A DNA stretch of 46,624 nucleotides from DAOTVC01 sp034437215. Its GTDB lineage: Bacteria > Chloroflexota > Anaerolineae > B4-G1 > SLSP01. A program made the translations under genes and the position numbers. The first letter of the stretch is position 1. Each line of letters begins with the position of its first letter. This document shows, in pieces, positions 8,196 to 16,634 of the stretch. The stretch is from the NCBI GenBank assembly GCA_034437215.1, contig DAOTVC010000149.1:1-46624 (forward strand), in the 5' to 3' direction. The notes beneath the pieces are model-generated. The model was not told the DNA's origin and made no database searches. It saw only the letters and a list, made by a program, of their open reading frames with translations.

Positions 8196-8714
8196 GTGGC
8201 CATCTCGCAAAAGGAACATACCCCCGTCGAGTTCTTTGCCGAAGGATACCGGCTCTCGGGCTCCTTCGACGCACGTCGCGCCTCCCTGGGGGACGCCCTC
8301 TATGACGCGACGTCCGAGTTCATCATCCTGCGTGAAGCGTATATCTCCGTCATCGACCGCCCCGCCGAGATCCTCACCAACTATCCGGTGGCTCTGGTGA
8401 CGAAGTGGAGCGTCGCCTTTGCCTTGACCAGCGATCAGGAGCTGGCCCTGCGACACGATCAGAGGTTCAGCCCTTACCAGAGGCCGAAGACCCGGCACCT
8501 GCACCTCATCGTCCCCTTCTTCGAATTGACCGGCGATCTGCGAATGCCCGGACACGTGGACCCTCGACTCATGTTCAAAACCCAGAAGGAGAGCTTCGTC
8601 ACCCTCCTCGACGTCACGGCTCGCTCCACTTCGGATTCCAGTGTCAGTTATCAAGGTGGAGCTGCGCTCGTCAACACCTCCAAGATCAGTTTTGTGGGGA
8701 TGAAGAGCCTCTGA
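8196..8714 (+). CDS. Conserved small protein with an internal two-fold repeat, function unknown
   Basis: The 172-residue soluble protein starts at a GTG with AGAGGAGG seven bases before. Two halves share a pattern: G(Y/D)(R)LSGSFDAR...LGDALYDATSEFIILREAYISVIDRP (about 17-56) and LTGDLRMPGHVDP...FKTQKESFVTLLDVTAR (about 114-150). Each has a G-x-L strand, a short helix and an (F)(I/V)xL(x)xA/V strand. The pattern resembles DUF6812-type proteins, but I am not certain. It lies 23 bases before the receiver/ParA-like gene, so the two form an operon and may act together. Confidence 0.65.
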   Translation: MAISQKEHTPVEFFAEGYRLSGSFDARRASLGDALYDATSEFIILREAYISVIDRPAEILTNYPVALVTKWSVAFALTSDQELALRHDQRFSPYQRPKTRHLHLIVPFFELTGDLRMPGHVDPRLMFKTQKESFVTLLDVTARSTSDSSVSYQGGAALVNTSKISFVGMKSL

Positions 8715-8737
8715 TTTAGAGCGAAAGGAGCACGATC

Positions 8738-9829
8738 ATGGCCCGTATTCTGGTCATCGATGATAACGCCGACCTGCTGAACATGTTGGAGCTCGTCCTG
8801 CGCCATAAGGGCAACCACGAGGTCTTTCTCTCCTCCGAGGGCCAGAAAGGGCTGCAGTTGGCCCTGGACCAGAAACCCGACCTAGCCATCATCGATGTGA
8901 TGATGCCGGGGATGAGCGGGTACGACGTCGTCAAACAGATCCGGGCAAACGAGTCGCTTGCGGATATGTCGATCATCATCCTCACGGCACGCGGTCAGCC
9001 CATCGACGCCCTGGCTGCAAAGCAGGCAGGCGCCGACCTGCACATCTCGAAACCCGTGGATGCCGATAGCCTGCTCGGCCAGATCGAGGAGCTTCTCTCC
9101 CACAGGGAGGCGCAATCTCCTGCGGCCGTGCTGCCTCTCCTGAGCCTGCGTGGGGGGATCGGCACCACGACCCTGGGCGTCAATCTCGCGCTGCTGCTAC
9201 AACAGGTACAACCCACCCTGCTGCTCGACCTCTCTCCCAACTCCGGGCACTGTGCTCTCTATCTGGGCCTAAAGCCGGTTCGCCACTGGGGGCCCCTATC
9301 ACGAGGCCTGGTTCCCCTACAGAACGCCCAACAGGTAGAGGATCTGACATTGGAGCACGAGAACGGGCTCCGTCTTCTCGCCGCGCCCCCCACCCCCCTG
9401 GAGAACCAGGGCTTTGACGCTGAGCAGATCCAAGAGCTGCTCCAGACGCTCGGCGGCCTCGCACGTTTCGTGATCGTGGATATGCCCCCCACCCTCGGAC
9501 CGGCCTTCCGTGGGGTGCTAAACACGGCAGCCCATCTCTTCCTGATCAGTGGTGACGACCCTCCCGGACTCCAGACGACGCTACAGACCCTGCGCTATCT
9601 CAAAGCGCAGCGTGAACGTACGGGCATCATCGTCAACACCGTGACGCCCGGCCCTCGCCCCCCCTTGGAGGCTCTCCAACGGGCCCTGCACCTGCCCATT
9701 CTCGCGCATCTGCCCTATGACCCCGGCCAGACGACGGCACGCCACAGACAGCTCCCCTCTGCCATCGGTCAACCCGACTCACCTCTCATCGCCGCCCTGC
9801 AGCGCCTCGTCCGGCAGCTCCTGAAGTGA
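8738..9829 (+). CDS. Receiver domain fused to a ParA/TadZ-like ATPase domain
   Basis: Residues 1-122 are a complete receiver: acidic pair D8-D9, phospho-acceptor D53 in IIDVMMPG, T83 and K105. Residues about 130-360 are a MinD/ParA-superfamily domain like CpaE/TadZ. Its P-loop reads SLRGGIGTTTLGVNLALLL: the signature Lys is Arg138 and the catalytic P-loop Lys is Thr143, the degenerate form typical of TadZ/CpaE. A switch-like VIVDMPPTLG is retained. TadZ places pilus machines at the cell pole, but no tad/flp gene is in the window. An AAAGGAGC ribosome site precedes the ATG. Confidence 0.85.
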   Translation: MARILVIDDNADLLNMLELVLRHKGNHEVFLSSEGQKGLQLALDQKPDLAIIDVMMPGMSGYDVVKQIRANESLADMSIIILTARGQPIDALAAKQAGADLHISKPVDADSLLGQIEELLSHREAQSPAAVLPLLSLRGGIGTTTLGVNLALLLQQVQPTLLLDLSPNSGHCALYLGLKPVRHWGPLSRGLVPLQNAQQVEDLTLEHENGLRLLAAPPTPLENQGFDAEQIQELLQTLGGLARFVIVDMPPTLGPAFRGVLNTAAHLFLISGDDPPGLQTTLQTLRYLKAQRERTGIIVNTVTPGPRPPLEALQRALHLPILAHLPYDPGQTTARHRQLPSAIGQPDSPLIAALQRLVRQLLK

Positions 9830-9833
9830 GCAC

Positions 9834-9861
9834 TTGCCTCCGGAGCGTCTTGTGGTACTAT
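9834..9861 (+). promoter_or_regulatory. Promoter of tatA
   Basis: TTGCCT (9834-9839), 16-base spacer, TACTAT (9856-9861), starting six bases after the upstream stop codon. The leader is about 58 bases. Confidence 0.65.
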
Positions 9862-9925
9862 GGAACGCTGCACCGGGCGCTGGAACGAGAAGACGCGACA
9901 GTGAGAGGGACCCTGCCGGGGAGAT

Positions 9926-10288
9926 ATGGAATTTCTAAACATCGGTATCGGAGAGCTGCTGCTGCTCGCCCTCGTCGGCTTGCTGCTCTTCGGTCCCGAG
10001 GATTTGCTCAAGTTTGCACGGAGCGCCGGTCGGCAGATTCGCAGCCTGCAGCGGACGTGGGGTGAGATCTCCCGGTCCGTGCAGACAGATCTCCTGGAGA
10101 TGGAACACGACGAGATGCAGCAACGGAGCCCCCCTTCTCAAGAAGCGCCAACGTCAGAGGAGGGACGGGAGACGGTCTTGGCAGCCACACGGCGAAGCGA
10201 GACACCCTCAACGCCGGACACAGGCGGGGAGAGAGACAACGAGGTAGTGCAGGGAAGGGCCCAGGGTGAGAGCGAGACCGCCCTCTAG
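9926..10288 (+). CDS. Sec-independent translocase protein TatA/TatB
   Basis: TatA/B proteins form the pore or receptor of the twin-arginine translocase. The 120-residue protein has one N-terminal membrane helix (IGIGELLLLALVGLLLF), the FGPEDL hinge (family consensus FGPxxLP), an amphipathic helix (LKFARSAGRQIRSLQRTW) and an unstructured polar tail. The GxxELL start and the FGPEDL hinge are shared by TatA and TatB, so the subtype is open. No tatC is nearby. GGGGAG lies just before the ATG. Confidence 0.88.
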   Translation: MEFLNIGIGELLLLALVGLLLFGPEDLLKFARSAGRQIRSLQRTWGEISRSVQTDLLEMEHDEMQQRSPPSQEAPTSEEGRETVLAATRRSETPSTPDTGGERDNEVVQGRAQGESETAL

Positions 10289-10318
10289 CCTCCGAACATC
10301 CAGACAACATCGAAGAAG

Positions 10319-10351
10319 GCTCATGTTCTATAGAACATGAGCGCTTATTTT
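10319..10351 (+). terminator. 24-base perfect palindrome with T-tract after tatA
   Basis: Bases 10319-10342 are a perfect palindrome centred on CTATAG, followed by TTATTTTT (10345-10351). As RNA it gives a 10-base stem and U-tract, so a terminator is likeliest. Because the DNA is a seamless dyad it could also be a protein-binding site. The rest of 10352-10494 shows only a small AGGAGCTCCT dyad. Confidence 0.75.
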
Positions 10352-10494
10352 TGTAGGGGCAGAGCAAAGCGGATTCGCAACTGAGGAGCTCCTTTCGTAG
10401 GAGACACCCGCGTTTAGACGCTCTATTCACGCACCCAAATGACGACTCGACTACCTGACTATGAGACTGACCGACGACGTTCGAAGGAGGGACA

Positions 10495-12306
10495 ATGCGC
10501 GTAGGCGTTGATTTCGGGACCACCAACTCATCGGTTGCCCATTTCAGTCCGCAGGGTCTGCGGCCCATCGAGCTGGATCCGGGCAACCATAATCGGAACG
10601 TCCTGCCCTCACTCATCTACATTGAGCGGGACCAGAGCACCAGCCTCGGCAGTGTGGCGGCCGCTCGTTACCTGCAGCAGGAGACGGGACGAAAGTCTAT
10701 CTGGGAGCGCCGCTATATGGGCGCCATCGAGATGATCGTGGCCGGCGCCGGCTCGAGCCCCATTCGCTACATGCACGACATCTACGACCTCGTGGACATC
10801 AACGCCAACGGGCGCCTTCTCCAGTCGGTGAAGACGGCCCTGCGGGACCCCCAGTACGAGGGGACGGTCATCTTCGACCGCTACTATACCATCGACGAGC
10901 TCATCGCCACCATCCTCAAGCGGATGCGCCAACGGGCCGAGGAGCAGCTCGGCGACAGCTGCCGGGAGGTCGTGCTGGGGCGGCCGGTGCGCTTCTCCGA
11001 TGATCCCGCCATCTCAGAGCGGGCCGAGGAGGTCCTCTACAAAGCCGCGCGCTTCGCGGGCTTCAAGCAGGTGGCCTTCGCCCTGGAGCCCCACGCAGCC
11101 GCCCACCTCTACCACCAGAGCAGCCCTACCCGGCAGATCGCCTTCATCTTCGACTTCGGCGGCGGGACCCTCGACCTGACGGTAGCGGAGGTGGGCGGCC
11201 AAGAGCGCCCACAGGTGCTGGCCTCCCGCGGCGTGCTCGTCGGCGGTGACGACCTCGACCGCCGCATCATGGAGTCGCTGCTCAACTACTTCGGAGCCGG
11301 CACCCAGGTACAGCCGGAGGTCGACTTCCCCTACGATATGCTGGAGCTGCTCAAGAGCTGGCAGACCATGCCCGACCTCTCCCGCCCCGATCAGATCGGG
11401 AAAATTCGCGAGTTCCAGGAGCACTCCAACAACCCCCAGGCGCTACGCGCCCTGGAAACCCTCGTATCGGAGAACGTGGGCTTTGCCCTTTTCAAGATCA
11501 TCGAGCAGACGAAGATCGAGCTCTCCAGGGAGATCCTGGCCCGTCTCGACTTCGTCTACAAGACCATCAAGATTCACGAACGCCTCTTGCGCCGCAGCTT
11601 CGAGGAGTTGATCGAGGGGGAGCTGGCGGTGGTCCAGCGCGAGGTACACCAGGTGCTGGCCGACGCCGGCGTGCCACCGGAGGACGTCTCCGTGGTCCTG
11701 CGGACGGGTGGGAGCTCCCTCGTCCCGGCCTTCGTCCGGCTGCTGGCAGGGGTCTTCGACGCCGAGAAGATCCGCGAGATGGACCCGCTCACCTCCGTCG
11801 TGGGCGGCATGGCCCTCATGGCCCATGAGGAGAGCGGACGGGCGCCCGGGGACTATCTGCGCCACTACCGCTCCCCCTTGCGCGGGGTGCGGGCCTCGAG
11901 CGGTCGGGAGTACCGGCGCGTCAAGCTCCGTGCCTTCCGTCCGGCCTACACCGATCGCCCCTACCCGATCATGCGCCTCCCCCTCACCCTCAGCGGCCTC
12001 TCCGCCATCCAGACCGCCGACCTCGACTACGAGGTCGGCGCGAAGCGCCACCTCCGCTTTCACCTCACCCGTCCGTCGACGGTCTACGTCGCCTATCTAT
12101 CGACGGCGGAGCGTCTGCCTGGCTGGCTGCGGCGCTTCACACCGGAACCGCTGCACGTGGAGATCGAGCACCCCGGCGGGCGGATGTTCTTTCCCGTCTA
12201 CAGCCGCACCTACGATAAGGGGCCGGTCGTCCTGGGCGGCAACCAGGCGCCCGGAGCGCGGGGGCCCGCCTTCATGAACTACCTCGTGGCCGCCAAACCC
12301 CTCTGA
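10495..12306 (+). CDS. Hsp70-family protein, YegD-like, with an unusual C-terminal domain
   Basis: The N-terminal 420 residues are the actin-like ATPase of Hsp70: phosphate-1 motif VGVDFGTTNSSV (residues 3-14), phosphate-2 FIFDFGGGTLDLTV, and the adenosine motif VVLRTGGSSLVPAF. The lid and substrate domain of DnaK are absent. The sequence resembles E. coli YegD, a DnaK-like protein of unclear role. The last 170 or so residues (from about YRSPLRGVRASSG) look beta-rich (VYVAYLSTAERLPGWLRRFTPEPLHVEI) and I do not recognise them. No grpE or dnaJ is adjacent. AAGGAGG lies four bases before the ATG. Confidence 0.88.
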   Translation: MRVGVDFGTTNSSVAHFSPQGLRPIELDPGNHNRNVLPSLIYIERDQSTSLGSVAAARYLQQETGRKSIWERRYMGAIEMIVAGAGSSPIRYMHDIYDLVDINANGRLLQSVKTALRDPQYEGTVIFDRYYTIDELIATILKRMRQRAEEQLGDSCREVVLGRPVRFSDDPAISERAEEVLYKAARFAGFKQVAFALEPHAAAHLYHQSSPTRQIAFIFDFGGGTLDLTVAEVGGQERPQVLASRGVLVGGDDLDRRIMESLLNYFGAGTQVQPEVDFPYDMLELLKSWQTMPDLSRPDQIGKIREFQEHSNNPQALRALETLVSENVGFALFKIIEQTKIELSREILARLDFVYKTIKIHERLLRRSFEELIEGELAVVQREVHQVLADAGVPPEDVSVVLRTGGSSLVPAFVRLLAGVFDAEKIREMDPLTSVVGGMALMAHEESGRAPGDYLRHYRSPLRGVRASSGREYRRVKLRAFRPAYTDRPYPIMRLPLTLSGLSAIQTADLDYEVGAKRHLRFHLTRPSTVYVAYLSTAERLPGWLRRFTPEPLHVEIEHPGGRMFFPVYSRTYDKGPVVLGGNQAPGARGPAFMNYLVAAKPL

Positions 12307-12313
12307 TATCAAA

Positions 12314-12343
12314 ACCGGCGGAGGTCGCGCGACCTCCGCCGGT
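12314..12343. terminator. Two-way terminator, 30-base perfect palindrome
   Basis: A seamless 30-base palindrome (centre CGCG) fills the 56-base gap between the convergent Hsp70-like and livF genes. It folds to a 13-base stem with a four-base loop on either strand. Confidence 0.8.
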
Positions 12344-12362
12344 ACGTTACGAAGCAAAGTCC

Positions 12363-13076
12363 TCAGTTACCGCCCAGGTAGGCCTTGCGTACCTGCGGAT
12401 TATCCGCCAGAGCCTGCGCCGGCCCTTCCAACTGCACGGTCCCCGTCTCAAGGACGTAACCACGATCGGCGACCGAGAAGGCCATGTGAGCGTTCTGCTC
12501 CACCAACAGGATCGTCACGCCCAGATCCTTGATCTCCCGGATGATATCGAAGATCTCCTCGACCAGGATGGGTGCCAGGCCCATGGAAGGCTCGTCCATC
12601 AACAGCAGTTTGGGCTGTGCCATCAGCGCCCGCGCCACCGCAAGCATCTGCTGCTCACCGCCGGAGAGGGTCCCGCCGGCCTGCTCGAGGCGCTCCTTGA
12701 GGCGCGGAAAGAGCCTGAAGGCACGCTCCATGCTCTCTTGCACCTCCTTTTTGTCGTGGCGAGTGAAGGCCCCTATCTCCAGGTTCTCCCGCACGGTGAG
12801 GGGAGCAAAGATCCGACGCCCCTCAGGCACCTGGACCAGACCCATACGCACGATGGTATCGGGTCCGGTCCGCGTGATATCCTGGCCCTTGTAAAGAACG
12901 TGGCCGCCGTTGGAGCGCAGGAGACCGGAGATAGTGCGTAGGGTCGTGGACTTGCCGGCACCGTTGGCACCGATGAGGGTCACGACCTCCCCCTCATTGA
13001 CGTGGAAGGAGATGCCGTGCAGCGCCCGGATGGCGCCGTAGGATACATAAAGATCGTGGACTTCCAAGAGTGGCAT
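12363..13076 (-). CDS. livF: Branched-chain amino acid ABC transporter ATPase LivF
   Basis: One of two ATPases driving uptake of branched-chain amino acids or similar compounds. The 237-residue protein has Walker A GANGAGKST, signature LSGGEQQM, Walker B LLLMDEPSMGLAP and a switch His after LLVEQN. I start it at the ATG at 13076, where AGGAGG precedes the codon; the longer open frame upstream has no family resemblance. It is the last gene of livJHMGF, 11 bases after livG. Confidence 0.95.
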   Translation of the reverse strand: MPLLEVHDLYVSYGAIRALHGISFHVNEGEVVTLIGANGAGKSTTLRTISGLLRSNGGHVLYKGQDITRTGPDTIVRMGLVQVPEGRRIFAPLTVRENLEIGAFTRHDKKEVQESMERAFRLFPRLKERLEQAGGTLSGGEQQMLAVARALMAQPKLLLMDEPSMGLAPILVEEIFDIIREIKDLGVTILLVEQNAHMAFSVADRGYVLETGTVQLEGPAQALADNPQVRKAYLGGN

Positions 13077-13087
13077 GAGTGCGCCTC

Positions 13088-13909
13088 CTAACGAATCACC
13101 ACGGCCTGCCGGCCCAGATAAGCTTCCACCACGTGCGGATCGTTCCGCACCTCCTCGGGCTTGCCCCGAGCGATGACCTCCCCGAAGTCCATCACCGTGA
13201 GCCACTCACAGATGTTCATCACCAGCCGCATCCGGTGCTCTACCAGCAGGATGGTGAGGTCGAACTTATCTCGAACGAAGTGGATCAGCTCCATCAACCG
13301 ATCGATCTCCTGGGGATTCATGCCGGCCGCCGGCTCGTCGAGGATGAGAAGTTGGGGACGCGTCGCCAAGGCCCGGGCGATCTCCAAGCGCCGCTGCAGA
13401 CCATAGGGGAGGCTACCGGCAATATCCGCCTGGCGCTCCGCCAGGCCGAAGATCTCCAGTAACTCCTGAGCCAGCGTCGCCATCTCCTGCTCCTTCTCAT
13501 GGAAACGGGAGGTCCGGAAGATGGAGTCAGGCAGGCTGTAGCCGGCGTGGGGGTGGTAGGCGATGCGCACGTTATCCAGCACCGTGAGGTTGGAGAAGAG
13601 CCGGATGTTCTGAAAGGTGCGTGCGATGCCCATCTGGATGATCTCGTGGGAGGGCAGACCCACCAGCTCGACGTCACGGAAACGAACGCTTCCCTCAGAG
13701 GGTACGTAAACGCCCGTGATCAGATTGAAGACCGTTGTCTTCCCGGCGCCGTTGGGGCCGATGAGCCCCGCCAACTCCCCCTGCCGCAGGGTCAGGTCGA
13801 AGTCGTGGACGGCGCGCAGATTGCCGAAAAACTGTGTCAGACCCTCCACCTTGAGGATCACCGGGCGCTGTTCTACCTCGGGGGACAGACCTTCAGGACG
13901 CCCCTTCAT
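13088..13909 (-). CDS. livG: Branched-chain amino acid ABC transporter ATPase LivG
   Basis: The 273-residue ATPase has Walker A GPNGAGKTT, the LivG-type ARTFQNIRLF Q-loop, an LPYGLQRRLEIARAL signature and Walker B LLILDEPAAGMNP. The signature begins with PYG rather than SGG, a common LivG variant. Its ATG overlaps the livM stop (13906-13909, ATGA), so translation is coupled. Confidence 0.95.
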   Translation of the reverse strand: MKGRPEGLSPEVEQRPVILKVEGLTQFFGNLRAVHDFDLTLRQGELAGLIGPNGAGKTTVFNLITGVYVPSEGSVRFRDVELVGLPSHEIIQMGIARTFQNIRLFSNLTVLDNVRIAYHPHAGYSLPDSIFRTSRFHEKEQEMATLAQELLEIFGLAERQADIAGSLPYGLQRRLEIARALATRPQLLILDEPAAGMNPQEIDRLMELIHFVRDKFDLTILLVEHRMRLVMNICEWLTVMDFGEVIARGKPEEVRNDPHVVEAYLGRQAVVIR

Positions 13910-15198
13910 ACGGTCACCTCCTGCTGTACATCCGGTCCTTCGGCCCCCCGGTCGTAGATCTTCGTCGGCTCGACCCCGACCTTCTTACGAAGGAGGGGCA
14001 GCGACTGTCGCAAGAAGGGGATCTCGTACTTACCGAAGAGCCCTTCCGGACGCAGCAACATGAGTAACAGCAGCATCAAGGGGTAGACGACAAAGCGCCA
14101 CGTCTCAAATCCTTCAGGAAGATAGAGGCGCAGAATCCCCTCCAGGAAGACAATCCAGGCGAAACCCGCGAAGATCGTGCCCGTCATGCTGCCCAACCCA
14201 CCGAAGACGACGATCAACAGGGGGTTGAAGGCCTGGATGAAGTTAAAGGACATCGGATGGAGAAAGGCCAGGTCGTGCGCTCGAATGCCTCCGGCCAACC
14301 CGGCGAAGACGCTGCCGACGACGAAAGCGAGGATCTTCGAGTGCGCCACGTCGATACCCACGAGCTCCGCCGCCCGCTCGTCCTCCCGCACCGAGAGGGT
14401 CGCCCGCCCGGTGCTCGAGTGCAGGAAGTTGCGCATGACCAGGACGACGAGCATAAAGGAGGCAAAGACCCAGGGCCAGGTCGTCCAGCGAGGAATACCG
14501 ATCATACCCCGCGCCCCCTTCATCTCCGGGAAGGGTAGGATGGTATCGGTATTGTCGAGCAGGACCTTGACGATGATGGTAAAGCCCAACGTGGCGATGC
14601 CGAAGTAGTCGGACCCCAGCTCCAGAACCGGAATCCCGAAGAGGAAACTGATGATGCCCGCCAGCGCAGCCCCACCCAGCAGAGCGAAGAAGAAGATCAC
14701 CTGCTGGGTCACGCCCTCGGGGAGCACGTCGAAGAGGCTGTAGATCGACGGTCCGAGAAGGGGGTTGAGAATCTGTACCGCCAGCCAGAAGCCCAGGATC
14801 GCGGCCAACAGATTGAAGACGAACTTCGTAATGGTGCTTACACCGTAGAAGCGCCGCAGGAAAGCCCCCACGCCCCACATCAGGAGAAAGGCCAACAGAC
14901 ATCCCCCGATGAGCACCACGACCCCGGAAGGATCGGCCCGGGTCCAGCGGTAGGTGACGTCAGCGGAGGCGTAGGCGCCGATAGCGTAGAAGCCGTACTG
15001 CCCCAGGGCAAACTGCCCATTGAAGCCGTAGATGAGATTCAACCCCAGGGTGACCATGGTGATGGCGGTCCCCCAGAAGAGGATGCCTCTCCAGTAGTTG
15101 TTGATGACGCCGAAGCTCAGTAACAGTTGCACGACGACAAAGAGTAAGACCGCGCCGATGGCGAAGTAGACGCCCGGTTTCTTCAACCGTTCTAACAT
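13906..15198 (-). CDS. livM: Branched-chain amino acid ABC transporter permease LivM
   Basis: A 430-residue membrane protein with about ten hydrophobic segments. The family motifs LGLNLIYGFNGQFALGQYGFYAIGAYA and the EAA-like ATLSVREDERAAELVGIDVAHSK loop, which contacts the ATPase, are present, as is GGLGSMTGTIFAG. It is longer than many LivM because of an added segment (about residues 105-165) containing GVSTITKFVFNLLAAILGFWLAV. AGGAGGAT precedes the ATG. Confidence 0.94.
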   Translation of the reverse strand: MLERLKKPGVYFAIGAVLLFVVVQLLLSFGVINNYWRGILFWGTAITMVTLGLNLIYGFNGQFALGQYGFYAIGAYASADVTYRWTRADPSGVVVLIGGCLLAFLLMWGVGAFLRRFYGVSTITKFVFNLLAAILGFWLAVQILNPLLGPSIYSLFDVLPEGVTQQVIFFFALLGGAALAGIISFLFGIPVLELGSDYFGIATLGFTIIVKVLLDNTDTILPFPEMKGARGMIGIPRWTTWPWVFASFMLVVLVMRNFLHSSTGRATLSVREDERAAELVGIDVAHSKILAFVVGSVFAGLAGGIRAHDLAFLHPMSFNFIQAFNPLLIVVFGGLGSMTGTIFAGFAWIVFLEGILRLYLPEGFETWRFVVYPLMLLLLMLLRPEGLFGKYEIPFLRQSLPLLRKKVGVEPTKIYDRGAEGPDVQQEVTV

Positions 15199-15208
15199 AT
15201 CCTCCTCC

Positions 15209-16513
15209 TCACACCTTCTCCTCGGGAGCCTCGCCGAAGATACCCTGAGGTCTGATCAACAGCACGATAATCAGCAGCGAGAAGGCGATGGCATCCCGCA
15301 TGGGTGTGGAGATGAACCCCGCCGCCAGCACCTCCGTCTGCCCCATGATGAGGGCTCCGACGAAGGCACCGGGGATGCTCCCGATACCGCCGATCACCGC
15401 CGCCACAAAGGCCTTGAGGCCGGGGATGATACCCATGAGATGGTGTACCTGCTTGAAGGCCGTCGCGTAGAGGACGCCGGCAGCGCCCGCCAGCCCCCCT
15501 CCCAGCGCGAAGGTGGCAGAGATGATGAAGTCCACGTTGATCCCCATCAGACGCGCCGCCGATTTGTCGTAAGCCGAGGCCCGCATCGCCTTCCCCACAC
15601 GCGTGTGCTGCACGACGTACTGGAGCAGTACCTGCAGGAGAATGGAGGACACCAGGATCACCAACATGATGTTGGAGACCGAGAGATCGAGCGCTTCACC
15701 CTGCACCAGGGGAGCGAAGCCTACAAGGGTCAACACCACCCCCAAGAAGCCGCCCAACAGCAACCCCAGCTGCAGCAAAGGGTGGCGGCGCCAGGCCTGG
15801 GCCCGCTGATCGCCCCGGCGCGCCAGCACCGTGAACGTGATGTAGAGCCCCAGCGAGACGACAAAGAGCAGCCAGAAGAAGCCGATCACCACCGGGGAGA
15901 CGTTGGCGGCGTTGAAGACCTGGAACTCGAAGGGACGAGGGTAGGTGATGTAGTTATTGGTGTAGACGAAGGGCAAGGCTGCGAAGTACTCCAAAAAGAA
16001 AGAGACCCCTACCGCCGTGATGAGAGCCGAGATCCGCGGCGCCGTACGCAGCGGACGGTAAGCAAAGCGCTCGATCACCACGGCCAGGAGGCCCGCAATG
16101 ATCATGGCGAGGAGAATCACCGTACTCGCTCCGATCACCGTGCCCAATCCTGCGTTCAGAGAGGGCCAGAGCGTGAGCGGCCAACGGTGTAGATCGACCA
16201 GAGAGATGGCAAAGAAACTGGTGAAGGCGCCCACCATAAAGACATCGCCGTGGGCGAAGTTGATCAACTTCACAATGCCGTAGATCATCGTATAACCCAG
16301 GGCAATGAGGGCGTAGATCAAGCCCAGCTGCAAGCCGTTGAGGACCTGCTGCAGGAAGACCGCAGGCCTCTCCAGGGCGGCGCGAATAAGGACATAGAGT
16401 ACAAAAAGCCCCACGAGCACCAGAAAGATCTGGCTGATGCGGTTAAGGATCAGACCGTGACGGCGCTGCGGAAGGGCAGTTTCCTTGTTATATTCTGCTT
16501 CTAAGGTCGCCAT
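15209..16513 (-). CDS. livH: Branched-chain amino acid ABC transporter permease LivH
   Basis: The 434-residue permease has LQLGLIYALIALGYTMIYGIVKLINFAHGD, the ATPase-contact loop GKAMRASAYDKSAARLMGIN and VIGGIGSIPGAFVGALIMG. Usual LivH proteins have about 300 residues. The excess is an extra N-terminal membrane helix (IFLVLVGLFVLYVLIRAAL) and an insert of about 75 residues after the FEFQVFN segment that adds a polar loop with two helices (RRGDQRAQAWRRHPLLQ). I start at the ATG at 16513, which has GGGAG upstream, rather than 45 bases earlier. Confidence 0.92.
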   Translation of the reverse strand: MATLEAEYNKETALPQRRHGLILNRISQIFLVLVGLFVLYVLIRAALERPAVFLQQVLNGLQLGLIYALIALGYTMIYGIVKLINFAHGDVFMVGAFTSFFAISLVDLHRWPLTLWPSLNAGLGTVIGASTVILLAMIIAGLLAVVIERFAYRPLRTAPRISALITAVGVSFFLEYFAALPFVYTNNYITYPRPFEFQVFNAANVSPVVIGFFWLLFVVSLGLYITFTVLARRGDQRAQAWRRHPLLQLGLLLGGFLGVVLTLVGFAPLVQGEALDLSVSNIMLVILVSSILLQVLLQYVVQHTRVGKAMRASAYDKSAARLMGINVDFIISATFALGGGLAGAAGVLYATAFKQVHHLMGIIPGLKAFVAAVIGGIGSIPGAFVGALIMGQTEVLAAGFISTPMRDAIAFSLLIIVLLIRPQGIFGEAPEEKV

Positions 16514-16563
16514 ATTCTTCTCTCCCAGAACCACGGTTGGGGAACCGGTACTAACCAAAGAGC

Positions 16564-16613
16564 CGGGGGGACTCGCCGAGCCCCCCCGACCGGCACCCGT
16601 CTGAGTCTCAGAC
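16564..16613 (-). promoter_or_regulatory. Intercistronic stem-loops between livJ and livH
   Basis: Two hairpins lie in the 121-base gap: GTCTGA-N3-TCAGAC (16599-16613) and a G-rich stem CGGGGGG/CCCCCCG (16564-16588). Such structures in binding-protein operons usually protect or truncate the mRNA so that the binding protein is made in excess; that role is inferred here. Confidence 0.55.
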
Positions 16614-16634
16614 TGAGTGTAACATCAAATAGCT

